This document shows positions 1-8,529 of a stretch of 64,000 bases of DNA, piece after piece (the stretch's first letter is position 1; every line of letters begins with the position of its first letter). This DNA comes from Burkholderiales bacterium. Its GTDB lineage: Bacteria; Pseudomonadota; Gammaproteobacteria; Burkholderiales; Burkholderiaceae_E. The position numbers and the translations under genes are program-made. The notes below the pieces were generated by a model that ran no database searches, had not been told where the DNA came from, and worked only from the letters and a program-made list of their open reading frames with translations. The stretch is from NCBI GenBank assembly GCA_003577305.1, contig QEVL01000019.1, positions 34,205 through 98,204 of the forward strand, written 5' to 3'.

Positions 1-738
1 GAGCTGATTGCCGCCCGCGTGCAGCGCGGCAAGGTCGAATGCCGGGTCGGATTGCGCCCGCTCGCCCGCAGCGAAACCGGGCCGCAGCCCGACGCGCGCG
101 TACTCGCGCAATTCGCCGCGCTGGCCCGGCGCATCACCGAGGCGCTGCCCGAGGCGTCGCCGCCTTCGGTGACCGAGATCCTGCGCTGGCCAGGAGTGCT
201 CGGCGAACCCGCCAGCGCCGAGGCGCTCGCCCCCGAGGTGCTGGCCGCAGCGCGCGCCGCACTCGACGAGTTCGTCGCCAGCCGCGCGCGCGAGGGCGAA
301 AAACTCGCCACCTTCCTGCGCGAGCGCGCGCTGGCCATCTGCGCGATCATCGAGCCACTGCGCCAGCGCAGCCCCGAGCTGCTCGCCGCGTGGCAGGCGC
401 GGCTCGTCGAGCGGCTGCGCGGCGCGCTCGAACAGACCGAAGCCGCGGTGCCGCCCGAGGAGACCATGGCGCGCGTGCGCCAGGAAGTCACCGCCTACGG
501 CTTGCGCATCGACGTCGCCGAAGAACTCTCGCGACTCCAGGCCCACGTCGACGAACTGCGGCGCATCCTCGATGCCGGCAGCCCGGCGGGCAAGCGACTC
601 GACTTCCTGATGCAGGAGTTCAACCGGGAGGCCAATACGCTCGGCTCGAAAGCCGCCGCGATCGATCTCACCGGCGCCTCGATCGAACTGAAGGTCCTGA
701 TCGAGCAGATGCGCGAGCAGGTGCAGAACATCGAGTAG
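1..738 (+). CDS. yicC: YicC family endoribonuclease, 5' end missing
   Basis: This is the C-terminal 245 residues of a YicC-type protein; the reading frame is open from base 1, so the true start lies before the window. The protein ends in the family's conserved C-terminal block (DUF1732), with the segment KRLDFLMQEFNREANTLGSK at about 63-48 residues from the end and a short MREQVQNIE tail. Known YicC proteins are about 290 residues and act as RNA endonucleases, so roughly 45 residues are missing here. Placement just upstream of gmk and rpoZ is common in betaproteobacteria, although here a toxin-antitoxin pair sits between them. An internal GTG at base 19 is not the real start, because similarity continues upstream of it. 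Confidence 0.9.
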   Translation, partial: ELIAARVQRGKVECRVGLRPLARSETGPQPDARVLAQFAALARRITEALPEASPPSVTEILRWPGVLGEPASAEALAPEVLAAARAALDEFVASRAREGEKLATFLRERALAICAIIEPLRQRSPELLAAWQARLVERLRGALEQTEAAVPPEETMARVRQEVTAYGLRIDVAEELSRLQAHVDELRRILDAGSPAGKRLDFLMQEFNREANTLGSKAAAIDLTGASIELKVLIEQMREQVQNIE

Positions 739-800
739 CTTTCGCAACGGCCGCAGACCGCGGGATGCGCTGGTCCTCGCGGATCGGGTCGTGCACGCGT

Positions 801-840
801 TTGTGATCCGGGTCGAAACACATTATCATATTGGTGATAA
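801..840 (+). promoter_or_regulatory. Promoter with overlapping palindrome for the RHH/PIN pair
   Basis: A -35-like TTGTGA lies at 801-806 and a -10-like TATCAT at 824-829, separated by 17 bases. The -10 box is inside an inverted repeat, TTATCA (823-828) and TGATAA (835-840), with a 6-base spacer. This AT-rich patch stands out from the GC-rich surroundings. The position 21 bases before the antitoxin start fits an operator for autorepression by the ribbon-helix-helix protein. The autoregulation is inferred. Confidence 0.55.
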
Positions 841-860
841 AGCACCAACGAAGGGCTCGC

Positions 861-1100
861 ATGAACCGCCTCACCATCACCCTGTCCGAGGCCCGCTACA
901 AGGCGCTGAAGGAAGCGGCCGTGCAGCGCGACAAGACCATCGGCCAGCTCATCGACGAGAGCCTGGAGTTCTACGGCATCAAGTCGCGCGAAGACGCGCG
1001 TGACCTGGTGCGCCGCGCCCGTGCTCGCAGCAGGCTGCCGGAAGATCAGGCCCTGGCAGTGGCGCAGGAGCATGTGCGGGCGGTGCGGCGCAAGGCGTGA
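861..1100 (+). CDS. Ribbon-helix-helix antitoxin-like protein
   Basis: A 79-residue protein starting MNRLTITLSEARYKALKEAA, the pattern of a ribbon-helix-helix DNA-binding fold: an N-terminal beta strand followed by two helices, with a basic C-terminal tail. The ATG at 861 is preferred over earlier starts because the RHH strand begins directly after it and the promoter palindrome ends just upstream. Its stop overlaps the start of the PIN gene by four bases (GTGA), the usual layout of a VapBC-like antitoxin-toxin pair. It probably neutralises the PIN nuclease and represses the shared promoter. The assignment rests on fold pattern and context, not on a named family member. Confidence 0.75.
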   Translation: MNRLTITLSEARYKALKEAAVQRDKTIGQLIDESLEFYGIKSREDARDLVRRARARSRLPEDQALAVAQEHVRAVRRKA

Positions 1101-1513
1101 GCCGGCGGGCCGTCGTCATCGACACGAACGTGCTGGTTGCCGGGTTGCTCACCGGCGATCCGGCGTCGCCCGTCGCGCGTATCCTCGACGGCATGCTGTC
1201 GGCAGCCTTCCCCTTCGTGGTGTCCGAGGCATTGCTGGCCGAGTACCGCGAGGTTCTCGTCCGCCCCGGCTTGCGCAAGCGACACGGCCTCACGACGACG
1301 GAAGTCGACACCCTGCTCACCGACATTGCCCAGCACGCGATCGTGCTGGCGCCTGGCGCAGGCTCGCCGGCGCCCGACCCCGGCGGTCAACTGCTCTGGG
1401 ACCTCCTCGCGTCGAGGACCGATCTCGTGCTGGTCACGGGCGACCAGACCCTGCTCGATGACGCGCCGATGCAGCCACGCGTGCTCTCGCCTCGCAATTT
1501 CCTCGACAAGTGA
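1097..1513 (+). CDS. PIN-domain toxin (putative VapC-like ribonuclease)
   Basis: A 138-residue single-domain PIN protein starting at a GTG that overlaps the antitoxin stop. The first catalytic acidic residue is D9 in VVIDTNVLVAGLL. A second acidic cluster is in SEALLAEYREVL near residue 45, and LVLVTGDQTLLDD near residue 115 gives the C-terminal acidic site. It resembles the 'putative toxin-antitoxin system toxin component, PIN family' group (COG1569). Such proteins are metal-dependent RNases. The usual acidic residue before the LVTGD block is less clear here (PDPGGQLLWDLL), so catalytic activity is not certain. The pair is inserted between yicC and gmk, which suggests acquisition into a housekeeping cluster. 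Confidence 0.8.
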   Translation: MSRRAVVIDTNVLVAGLLTGDPASPVARILDGMLSAAFPFVVSEALLAEYREVLVRPGLRKRHGLTTTEVDTLLTDIAQHAIVLAPGAGSPAPDPGGQLLWDLLASRTDLVLVTGDQTLLDDAPMQPRVLSPRNFLDK

Positions 1514-1517
1514 CCCC

Positions 1518-2165
1518 ATGAGCGACCACCAAGCCCGCGCCGGCAGCCTGTTCGTCGTTACCGCCCCGTCGGGCGCCGGCAAGACCTCGCTGCTGCGTGC
1601 CCTGCTCGCCGACGCGCCGCTGATGCAGTTGTCGGTCTCGTTCACCACGCGTGCGCCACGCCCCGGCGAGATCGACGGCCGCGACTACTTCTTCGTCGAC
1701 CGGCCCGAGTTCGAGCGGCGCCGCGAGGCCGGCGAGTTCCTCGAATGGGCCCAGGTGCACGGCAATCTCTACGCCACCTCGCGCACCTGGATCGAAGGCC
1801 GCATCGAGGCTGGCGTCGACATCGTGCTCGAAATCGACTGGCAGGGCGCCACGCAGGTGCAGCGCCTGTTTCCCGACGCGATCGGCGTGTTCATCGTGCC
1901 GCCTTCGATCGACACGCTGCGCGAGCGGCTCATGCAGCGCGGCCAGGACAGCGCCGAGGTGATCGAGCAGCGCGTGGCGGCTGCGCAGGCCGAATTGAGG
2001 CAGGCCCATCGCTTTCAATATGTTATTATTAATCAAGACTTTGCGAGTGCGCTCGCCGATCTCCGCACGATCGTCCAGGCGGCGCACTTGCGATTCGCGA
2101 AACAGCAGGCCCGGCATTCGGCCACCTTCGCCGCGCTGGGCATCACCAAGCGAAAACAGGTGTGA
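1518..2165 (+). CDS. gmk: Guanylate kinase
   Basis: A 215-residue cytoplasmic enzyme that phosphorylates GMP (and dGMP) with ATP to give GDP in nucleotide salvage. The P-loop APSGAGKTS is at residues 16-24, and the GMP-binding region follows with [19 protein letters not shown] at about 45-63. The lid region carries RLMQRGQDS. Length matches the family (about 205-215). It is followed one base later by rpoZ and then spoT, a standard proteobacterial cluster linking guanine nucleotide supply with ppGpp metabolism. Confidence 0.96.
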   Translation: MSDHQARAGSLFVVTAPSGAGKTSLLRALLADAPLMQLSVSFTTRAPRPGEIDGRDYFFVDRPEFERRREAGEFLEWAQVHGNLYATSRTWIEGRIEAGVDIVLEIDWQGATQVQRLFPDAIGVFIVPPSIDTLRERLMQRGQDSAEVIEQRVAAAQAELRQAHRFQYVIINQDFASALADLRTIVQAAHLRFAKQQARHSATFAALGITKRKQV

Positions 2166-2166
2166 C

Positions 2167-2370
2167 ATGGCCCGCATCACCGTCGAAGACTGCCTGAAGC
2201 ACATTCCCAACCGGTTCGAGCTCACACTCGCGGCCACCTACCGGGCGCGCATGCTCGCGCAAGGACACACGCCGAAGGTCGAGTCGAAAGACAAGCCGAC
2301 GGTCACCGCGCTGCGCGAAATCGCCGCCGGCAAGGTCGGCGTCGAGATGTTGCGGCGCGTACCCACCTGA
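2167..2370 (+). CDS. rpoZ: DNA-directed RNA polymerase omega subunit
   Basis: A 67-residue omega subunit beginning [19 protein letters not shown], the conserved omega N-terminus, followed by the AREI-type block as [10 protein letters not shown]. Omega binds the beta-prime subunit, helps RNA polymerase assembly and forms one of the ppGpp sites. The gene starts one base after the gmk stop and ends 38 bases before spoT, so the three are very likely co-transcribed. Confidence 0.96.
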   Translation: MARITVEDCLKHIPNRFELTLAATYRARMLAQGHTPKVESKDKPTVTALREIAAGKVGVEMLRRVPT

Positions 2371-2408
2371 AGGAGCCGGCGGCTGGTCCGGTCGCGGTCG
2401 CCGCGAGC

Positions 2409-4730
2409 ATGGCCTCCCGGCACACGCCTCCCGTCGAAACACCCGCCAGGCGCGGGCGCCGTCACTCCTCGGCCGCCAACACGCAGCAGCCCCGGGCGCG
2501 GACTCCGGCAGCCTCCGCGACTCGCACTGCGCCGATCGCCGAAACGCCCGTTGCGGCCCCCGCGCTGGCCGACGCCGGGTTCGTCGCGGTTGCCGACGAA
2601 CGACAGGTAGTCTCGCTCGCGGGCCTAACCCGCAAGGCCTCCGTCTACCTGTCCGACACCGACCTCGAACGCATCCGCGAGGCCTGGCGCTTCTCCGACG
2701 AGGCGCACCTCGGGCAGTTCCGCTCCAGCGGCGAACCCTACATCTCGCACCCGATCGCGGTCGCCGAGATCCTCGCGGGCTGGAAGCTCGATGCCGATTC
2801 GCTGATGGCGGCGCTGCTGCACGACGTGATCGAAGACACCACGGTCGCCAAGCAGATCCTGATCGAGCGCTTCGGCCCGCACGTGGCCGAGCTCGTCGAC
2901 GGCCTGTCCAAGCTCGAGCGTGTCGAGTTCGCCTCGAAGGAGCAGCAGCAGGCCGAGAGCTTCCGCAAGATGCTGCTGGCGATGGCGCGCGACGTGCGCG
3001 TCATCCTGATCAAGCTCGCCGACCGGCTGCACAACATGCAGACGCTCGACGCGGTGCCCGCCGACAAGCAGCGCCGCATCGCGCGCGAGACCATCGAGAT
3101 CTACGCGCCGATCGCCAGCCGGCTCGGCCTGCACGAACTGTTCCGCGAACTGGTCGACCTGTCGTTCAAGTACCTGCACCCGTGGCGGCACCGCACGCTG
3201 CAGAGGGCGGTGCAGGCCGCGCGCGGCAACCGCCGCGAAGTCATCGGCAAGATCCTCGAGGCGGTGCAGAAGACGCTGCCCGAGGCCGGCGTCAACGCCG
3301 AGGTGTTCGGTCGCGAGAAGACGCTGTACGCGATCTACTGCAAGATGCGCGACAAGAAGCTGTCGTTCTCGCAGGTGCTCGACATCTACGGCTTTCGCGT
3401 GCTGGTCGACACGGTGCCGCAGTGCTATCTCGCGCTGGGCGCGCTGCACGCCGCCTACAAGCCGGTGCCTGGCCGCTTCAAGGACTACATCGCGATTCCG
3501 AAGATCAACGGCTACCAGTCGCTGCACACCACGCTGGTCGGGCCCTTCGGCACGCCGGTCGAATTCCAGATCCGCACCCGCGAGATGCAGCGCGTGGCGC
3601 AGGCCGGCGTGGCCGCGCACTGGCTCTACAAGGCCGAGAAGGAGAGCTTCACCGACCTGCAGAAGCGCACCCACGAGTGGCTGCAGTCGCTGCTCGACAT
3701 CCAGAGCCAGACCGGCGACTCGCTCGAGTTCATCGAGCACGTGAAGGTCGACCTGTTCCCCGACGCGGTCTACGTCTTCACCCCGCGCGGCCAGATCCGC
3801 GCGATGCCGCGCGGCGCCACCATCATCGATTTCGCCTACAGCGTGCACACCGACATCGGCGACCAGGCGGTGTCGGCGCGAGTGAACCAGCGCCAGGTGC
3901 CGCTGCGCACCGAGTTGCAGAACGGCGACGTGGTCGAGGTGTTCACCGACCCGCACTCCCACGCCAACCCGAACTGGCTGAGCTTCGTGCGCACCGGCAA
4001 GGCGCGCGCCGGCATCCGCCAGTGCCTGAAGACGCTCAAGTACAAGGAGTCGGTCGAACTCGGGCGCCGCCTGCTCGAACAGGCACTGGGCGCGCTGCGC
4101 ATCGACGCGGCTTCGCTCGACGCGGCGATGATCGACCGCGGCGCGCGCGACGCGGGCGCCCGGAGCGTCGAGGAGCTCTACGCCGACATCGGCCTGGGCA
4201 AGCGCCTGGCGCCCGTCATCGCGCGCACCATCGCGCTGCAGTTCACCGGCAAGCCCACCGGCGCCACGCTGATCCTGCCGCGCCCGGCGCCGATGCAGAT
4301 CAGCGGCACCGAAGGCGCGGCGGTTACCTATTCGCCGTGCTGCCACCCGTTGCCGGGCGACGAGATCATCGGTCACCTGCGCGGCGGCCACGGCCTGTTC
4401 GTGCATCGCGCCGACTGCAAGGTGGCGCACCGCCAGCGCGCGAAAGACGCCGAGCGCTGGATCGACGTCGACTGGGCCGACGACATCGCCGGGCAGTTCC
4501 GCACCGGCATCGAGGTGCAGGTGCGCAACGACCGCGGCGTGCTCGGCAAGGTGGCCGCCGAGATCGCCGCGAGCGAGGCCAACATCGTGCACGTGGCGAT
4601 GGACGAGGAGCCCGCCGAGTCGGCCGTGCTGCGCTTCGCGATCCAGGTGCGCGACCGCGTGCACCTGGCGCAGGTGATGCGCAACCTGCGCCGCCTCGCC
4701 GAAGTGGTGCGGATCAGCCGCAGTAGCTGA
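2409..4730 (+). CDS. spoT: Bifunctional (p)ppGpp synthetase/hydrolase
   Basis: A 773-residue RelA/SpoT homologue. After a 75-residue low-complexity Pro/Ala/Arg leader comes an intact HD hydrolase domain, with H114, the HD pair at 138-139 (LLHDVIEDT) and LADRLHNMQTL further on. The synthetase domain carries the RFKDYIA form of the RXKD motif typical of bifunctional enzymes, plus NGYQSLHTT and EFQIRT. TGS (FTPRGQI...DFAYSVHTDIGD), zinc-finger/helical (CCHPLPGD) and C-terminal ACT domains follow. It should both make and degrade (p)ppGpp. A second RSH gene, relA, lies 4 kb downstream. The gene overlaps the end of greB by 17 bases on the opposite strand. The long N-terminal leader means a later start cannot be excluded. 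Confidence 0.95.
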   Translation: MASRHTPPVETPARRGRRHSSAANTQQPRARTPAASATRTAPIAETPVAAPALADAGFVAVADERQVVSLAGLTRKASVYLSDTDLERIREAWRFSDEAHLGQFRSSGEPYISHPIAVAEILAGWKLDADSLMAALLHDVIEDTTVAKQILIERFGPHVAELVDGLSKLERVEFASKEQQQAESFRKMLLAMARDVRVILIKLADRLHNMQTLDAVPADKQRRIARETIEIYAPIASRLGLHELFRELVDLSFKYLHPWRHRTLQRAVQAARGNRREVIGKILEAVQKTLPEAGVNAEVFGREKTLYAIYCKMRDKKLSFSQVLDIYGFRVLVDTVPQCYLALGALHAAYKPVPGRFKDYIAIPKINGYQSLHTTLVGPFGTPVEFQIRTREMQRVAQAGVAAHWLYKAEKESFTDLQKRTHEWLQSLLDIQSQTGDSLEFIEHVKVDLFPDAVYVFTPRGQIRAMPRGATIIDFAYSVHTDIGDQAVSARVNQRQVPLRTELQNGDVVEVFTDPHSHANPNWLSFVRTGKARAGIRQCLKTLKYKESVELGRRLLEQALGALRIDAASLDAAMIDRGARDAGARSVEELYADIGLGKRLAPVIARTIALQFTGKPTGATLILPRPAPMQISGTEGAAVTYSPCCHPLPGDEIIGHLRGGHGLFVHRADCKVAHRQRAKDAERWIDVDWADDIAGQFRTGIEVQVRNDRGVLGKVAAEIAASEANIVHVAMDEEPAESAVLRFAIQVRDRVHLAQVMRNLRRLAEVVRISRSS

Positions 4731-5280
4731 TCGCGAGCACCTCCAGCTCGTCGGCGCCCGCCGGCGTGCGCAGCGTCACCACGTCGCCCTCGCGCGCCCC
4801 GAGCAGCGCGCGCGCCACCGGCGAGATCCAGCTCACGCAGCCGTTGGCGGGATCCACCTCGTCGATGCCAACGATGCGCACCGTCTCCTCGCGCTCGCCG
4901 TTGCGCAGGTAGCTGACGGTGGCGCCGAAGAACACCTGCTCGCAGCCTTGCTGCAGCGCCGGCTCGACCACCTCGGCAGCATCGAGCCGGCGCGTGAGGA
5001 AGCGGATGCGCCGGTCGATCTCGCGCAGCCGCTTCTTGCCGTAGATGTAGTCGCCGTTCTCGGAACGATCGCCGTTCGAGGCCGCCCACGAGACGACGCG
5101 CACCACCTCCGGCCGCTCGACGTCGATCAGCCCGAGCAGCTCGGCCTTCAGCCGCTCGTAGCCCGCGCGCGTGATGTAGTTGCGCCCGCCCGCCGCCGGC
5201 AGCGCCTGCGCCGCGAGGTCGGCCTCGTCAATCTCGTCGGACTCGCCGGCCGCGTCGTCTTTCACGAATGCCTTGCTCAT
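4714..5280 (-). CDS. greB: Transcription elongation factor GreB
   Basis: A 188-residue Gre factor. Residues 1-35 are an acidic leader. The coiled coil follows (YITRAGYERLKAEL ... RREI-type helices) with the tip motif NGDRSENGDYIYGKKRL, where GDYIYGKKRLREID marks GreB rather than GreA. The C-terminal FKBP-like domain carries VSYLRNGEREE and ISPVARALLG. Gre factors enter the RNA polymerase secondary channel and stimulate cleavage of backtracked transcripts. The gene runs convergently into spoT, and the two 3' ends overlap by 17 bases. Confidence 0.93.
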   Translation of the reverse strand: MSKAFVKDDAAGESDEIDEADLAAQALPAAGGRNYITRAGYERLKAELLGLIDVERPEVVRVVSWAASNGDRSENGDYIYGKKRLREIDRRIRFLTRRLDAAEVVEPALQQGCEQVFFGATVSYLRNGEREETVRIVGIDEVDPANGCVSWISPVARALLGAREGDVVTLRTPAGADELEVLAISYCG

Positions 5281-5381
5281 CGCCCCCTGTTTCCGTGACG
5301 CAGTTCCTTGGACCGCAGCGCCCCACGCATGATCATCGGGCCATGCCCGACGTCGGGTTCGTGCCGTGCGAGGTGTCCGTC

Positions 5382-5609
5382 ATGACTGACCATCGACTGC
5401 TCCGCCGCTACCAGGCCATCGTGCGCAATGCCGACGAACTGCTCGACGAACTCGGCGACGGCGCGGTGACCGCCGACCCGGCGCCGGCGGAAGCCATCGC
5501 ACTGCTCGACGAACTGAGCGCCTCGCTCGAGCCGAGCGTGCGGATGATGGCCGACACCGCGCCCGACCCCGGCGAAGTGCTCCGGCAGCTTGCCGGCTGG
5601 GTGCACTGA
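5382..5609 (+). CDS. Small hypothetical protein
   Basis: A possible 75-residue protein (MTDHRLLRRYQAIVRNADEL...), mostly helical and acidic, with no signal peptide, membrane segment or motif that I recognise. The frame stays open upstream to 5268, and ATG codons at 5343 and 5382 are both possible. I prefer 5382 because the sequence after it looks protein-like while that before it does not. It lies between the divergent greB start and the 3' end of pmbA. It may be a lineage-specific gene or a chance open frame in GC-rich DNA. Confidence 0.4.
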   Translation: MTDHRLLRRYQAIVRNADELLDELGDGAVTADPAPAEAIALLDELSASLEPSVRMMADTAPDPGEVLRQLAGWVH

Positions 5610-5658
5610 ACCGCGTCCGCCCGAACCGCGCGCCGGCGCGGGCCGCGCGCCGCCCGCT

Positions 5659-6999
5659 TCAGCTTCCGGCAACAGCCATCTCGTCGATCAGCACCGAACC
5701 GGTGCGCTTGGTGCCGCGGGTGATCTCGTCGGCGCCGATCGCCACGATGCCGCGGAACATCTCGCGCAGGTTGCCCGCAATCGTGATCTCCTCCACCGGA
5801 TGGCGGATTCGCCCGCCCTCGACCCAGTAGCCGCTCGCGCCGCGCGAATAGTCGCCGGTCACGTAGTTCACGCCGTGGCCCATCAGGTCGGTGACCAGCA
5901 GCCCGGTGCCCAGTTTCGCGAGCATGTTCTCGAACGAGTCGCCGCGGCGCGTCGCGCGGCTCGCGAACCACAGGTTGTGCGAACCGCCCGCGTTGCCGGT
6001 GCTCTTCATGCCCAGCTTGCGCGCCGAGTAGGTCGACAGGAAGTAGCCCTTCAGTTCGCCTGCCTCGACCACCTTGCGCCGGCGCGTGGCCACGCCCTCG
6101 CTGTCGAACGGTCTGCTGCCCGACTCGCCGGGCCGATGCGGATCCTCGACCACGTCGACGTGCTCCGGAAACAGCGCCTGCCCGAGCGCATCGACCAGGA
6201 AGCTCGCCTTGCGATACAAGGCGCCGCCGCTTGCGGCCTGCACGAAATGACCGAGCAGCCCGCAGGCCAGCGGCGCCTCGAACAGCACCGGCACGCGCCG
6301 CGTGGACAGCCGCCGCGCGCCCAGCCGCGCCAGCGCGCGCTCGGCCGCGTAGCGCCCGAGTGCCTGCGGGTCGGCCAGCCGCGCCGGATTGCAGTGCGAC
6401 GAATACCAGTCGTCGCGCTGCATCTCGCCGCGGCGCCGCGCGATCGGCGCACAGGCGATCGAGTGGCGGCTGAAGCGATAACCGCCCGTGAAGCCCAGCG
6501 TGTTGGCCGCGATGAAGTGGCCGTGACTCACCGTGACCGACGCGCCCTCCGAGTTCGTGATCAACGGCGAGGTGTCGAAGGCCGCGCGCTCGGCGCGCCG
6601 CGCGATCTCCACCGCCTCGTCGACCGTGATCGGCCACTGGTGAAAGACCTTCGGGTCGGGCTGCGAGGCGGCGAGCGTGTCGACGTCGGGCAACCCGGCG
6701 CAGGGATCTTCGGCGGTGAAGCGCGCAATCTGCCAGGCGGCGCTCACCGTCTCGCGCAGCGCCGCGGGCGAGAAATCGGTGGAACTCGCGTGCCCCTTGC
6801 GCCGGCCCGAATAGACGGTGACGCCGAATCCCTTGTCGCGATTCTGCTCGATCGTCTCGATGCGTCCCTTGCGCACGTTCACCGACAGGCCGCTGTTCTC
6901 CGAGACGTCGACCGCGGCGTCGCTCGCGCCGAACTCGCGCGCGATGGCGAGTGCCGTCCGGGCGATCTCGCGCAAGCGCGCCTGGTCGTATTCGAACAT
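5659..6999 (-). CDS. pmbA: Metalloprotease PmbA/TldE
   Basis: A 446-residue TldD/PmbA family protein. The TldD-TldE pair is a protease complex that matures peptide antibiotics such as microcin B17 and degrades unfolded peptides; the zinc site is in TldD, and TldE/PmbA is the partner subunit. Visible blocks include an N-terminal GVTVYSGRRKGHASS segment, GFTGGYRFSRHS in the middle and DLMGHGVNYVTGDYSRGASGYWVE near the C-terminus, typical of PmbA. The start is placed at ATG 6999 (MFEYDQARL); the open frame extends further up, but that part overlaps the divergent darP gene. A TATGAT box at 7033-7038 on the minus strand could be its -10. Confidence 0.92.
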   Translation of the reverse strand: MFEYDQARLREIARTALAIAREFGASDAAVDVSENSGLSVNVRKGRIETIEQNRDKGFGVTVYSGRRKGHASSTDFSPAALRETVSAAWQIARFTAEDPCAGLPDVDTLAASQPDPKVFHQWPITVDEAVEIARRAERAAFDTSPLITNSEGASVTVSHGHFIAANTLGFTGGYRFSRHSIACAPIARRRGEMQRDDWYSSHCNPARLADPQALGRYAAERALARLGARRLSTRRVPVLFEAPLACGLLGHFVQAASGGALYRKASFLVDALGQALFPEHVDVVEDPHRPGESGSRPFDSEGVATRRRKVVEAGELKGYFLSTYSARKLGMKSTGNAGGSHNLWFASRATRRGDSFENMLAKLGTGLLVTDLMGHGVNYVTGDYSRGASGYWVEGGRIRHPVEEITIAGNLREMFRGIVAIGADEITRGTKRTGSVLIDEMAVAGS

Positions 7000-7063
7000 C
7001 GTTTCGCGGGCCTCGGTGGACGGGAGCGAAGTATCATAGCAGCGCCGTTCCGCCTCCCACGCC

Positions 7064-7564
7064 ATGCGCGCCCGAACCCGAGACCCGCAACCCGCCGAAG
7101 GACCCAGCAAGTCGCAGCGCAAGCGCGAGATGCTCGCGCTGCAGGCGCTCGGCGAGAGCCTGCTGCCGCTGGCCGACGAGCGCCTCGATCATCTGCCGCT
7201 CACGCCCGAACTGATCGACGCAGTGCGCACCGCGCGCGCGATCCGCGCCCACGAAGGCCGGCGGCGCCAGTTGCAGTACATCGGGCGGCTGATGCGCGAG
7301 ATCGACGCCGACGCATTGCGCGCCGCGCTGTCCGACGAAACGCGCCAGCACAGGATGGCCACCGCGGTGATGCACGCCGCCGAGCGCTGGCGCGAGCGCA
7401 TCCTGGCCGACGATCGCGCGCTCGGCGACTGGTTCGCCCAATACCCCGACACCCGCGAGAGCCTGGAACCCCTGGTGCCGCGCGCGCGCGGCGAACTGGC
7501 CGCCGGCGGCCCGGGGTACGCGTTTCGCGAACTCTTTCGCAAGATCCGCGACCGCCTCGGCTGA
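7064..7564 (+). CDS. darP: Ribosome biogenesis factor DarP (YjgA, DUF615)
   Basis: A 166-residue DUF615/YjgA protein. It begins with a basic stretch containing PSKSQRKREMLALQALGE, the conserved N-terminal motif, continues through RRRQLQYIGRLMREID, and ends with the helical YAFRELFRKIRD. In E. coli the family associates with late pre-50S particles and aids 23S rRNA domain maturation. It is divergent from pmbA across a 64-base gap, an arrangement found in many betaproteobacteria, and mogA follows 28 bases downstream. Confidence 0.92.
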   Translation: MRARTRDPQPAEGPSKSQRKREMLALQALGESLLPLADERLDHLPLTPELIDAVRTARAIRAHEGRRRQLQYIGRLMREIDADALRAALSDETRQHRMATAVMHAAERWRERILADDRALGDWFAQYPDTRESLEPLVPRARGELAAGGPGYAFRELFRKIRDRLG

Positions 7565-7592
7565 CCCTGGCCCCACGACGAGAACCGCCGCC

Positions 7593-8195
7593 ATGAGCAA
7601 CCCCGCCCGCCCGATCCGCATCGGACTCGTCTCGATCAGCGACCGGGCCTCGCAAGGCGTCTACGCCGACCAGGGCGTGCCAGGGTTGCAGGAGTGGCTC
7701 GCCGGCGCCCTGCTCACGCCCTGGGAACCGGTGCTGCGCCTGATCCCCGACGAGCGCGCGCAGATCGAGCGCACGCTCGTCGAACTGGTCGACCGCGAAG
7801 GCTGCAGCCTGGTGCTCACCACCGGCGGCACCGGCCCCGCCCGGCGCGACGTCACCCCCGATGCCACGCTGGCGATCGGCGATCGCGAGATGCCCGGTTT
7901 CGGCGAGCAGATGCGCCAGATCAGCCTGAACTTCGTACCCACCGCGATCCTGTCGCGCCAGGTTGCCGTGGTGCGCGGCCGCGCGCTGATCGTCAACCTG
8001 CCCGGCCAGCCCAAGTCGATCCGCGAGACGCTCGAAGGCCTGAAAGACGCCGACGGCCGCCAGAAAGTGCACGGCATCTTCGCGGCGATCCCCTATTGCC
8101 TCGACCTGATCGGCGCGCCGTACGTCGAGACGAACGAAGCCGTCTGCAAGGCGTTCCGCCCGAAGTCGGCCCAGCGACCGCCTGCCTCCTCCTGA
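7593..8195 (+). CDS. mogA: Molybdopterin adenylyltransferase
   Basis: A 200-residue MogA/MoaB-type protein that adenylates molybdopterin before molybdenum insertion. The fold core is visible as IGLVSISDRASQGVY near the N-terminus, LVLTTGGTGPARRDVTPDA around residues 70-88 and ALIVNLPGQPKSIRETL near 130-146. The C-terminus is closed by HGIFAAIPYCLDLIGAPYVET. It is the third gene of the pmbA/darP/mogA cluster. No terminator with a T-run follows; instead a large repeat cluster begins immediately after the stop. Confidence 0.93.
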   Translation: MSNPARPIRIGLVSISDRASQGVYADQGVPGLQEWLAGALLTPWEPVLRLIPDERAQIERTLVELVDREGCSLVLTTGGTGPARRDVTPDATLAIGDREMPGFGEQMRQISLNFVPTAILSRQVAVVRGRALIVNLPGQPKSIRETLEGLKDADGRQKVHGIFAAIPYCLDLIGAPYVETNEAVCKAFRPKSAQRPPASS

Positions 8196-8217
8196 CGCCG
8201 CACGCGCAGCGGCGGCC

Positions 8218-8529
8218 TCGCAGCGGCGGCCTCACAGCGGCGCCTTCGGAGCGGGGGGGCGCGGGGGCTTGGGCGCATGGCGAGGGGTTAGCCCGGGGCA
8301 TCGCGTGCGATGGCTGCGCCCCGGCTTCGCCGGGGTTCCGGCGCCTACCTCGCAAATCGGCACCCGCGTCGTACGCGCTTCGCGCGGACGAGCGGGTCCC
8401 GCCGATTTGCTTTCGGTAGCGCGCCGCTTGCCAACGCACGCGATGCCCCGGGCTAACCCCTCGCCATGCGCCCAAGCCCCCGCGCCCCCCCTCCGCTCCG
8501 AAGGCGCCGCTGTGAGGCCGCCGCTGCGA
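8218..8529. repeat. Long inverted repeat A (about 92-95 bp arms)
   Basis: The left arm at 8218-8309 and the right arm at 8435-8529 are reverse complements, nearly perfect, with one 3-base gap near the G-run at 8251. The 125-base loop (8310-8434) holds its own hairpins: a GCCCCGG/CCGGGGT stem at 8318-8335, and a second imperfect palindrome at 8352-8410 bounded by GCAAATCGG and CCGATTTGC. The element sits directly after mogA. In RNA it would fold into a very long stem and could act as a bidirectional barrier between the convergent mogA and relA transcripts. Confidence 0.85.

Noticed and set aside
2625..4664. A 679-residue open frame on the minus strand, and many others antisense to real genes (for example 8645-11251, 40410-43802).
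   Set aside because: They lie opposite spoT, relA and the nuo genes, are Arg/Ala/His-rich with no family pattern, and are typical of GC-rich codon-position bias.
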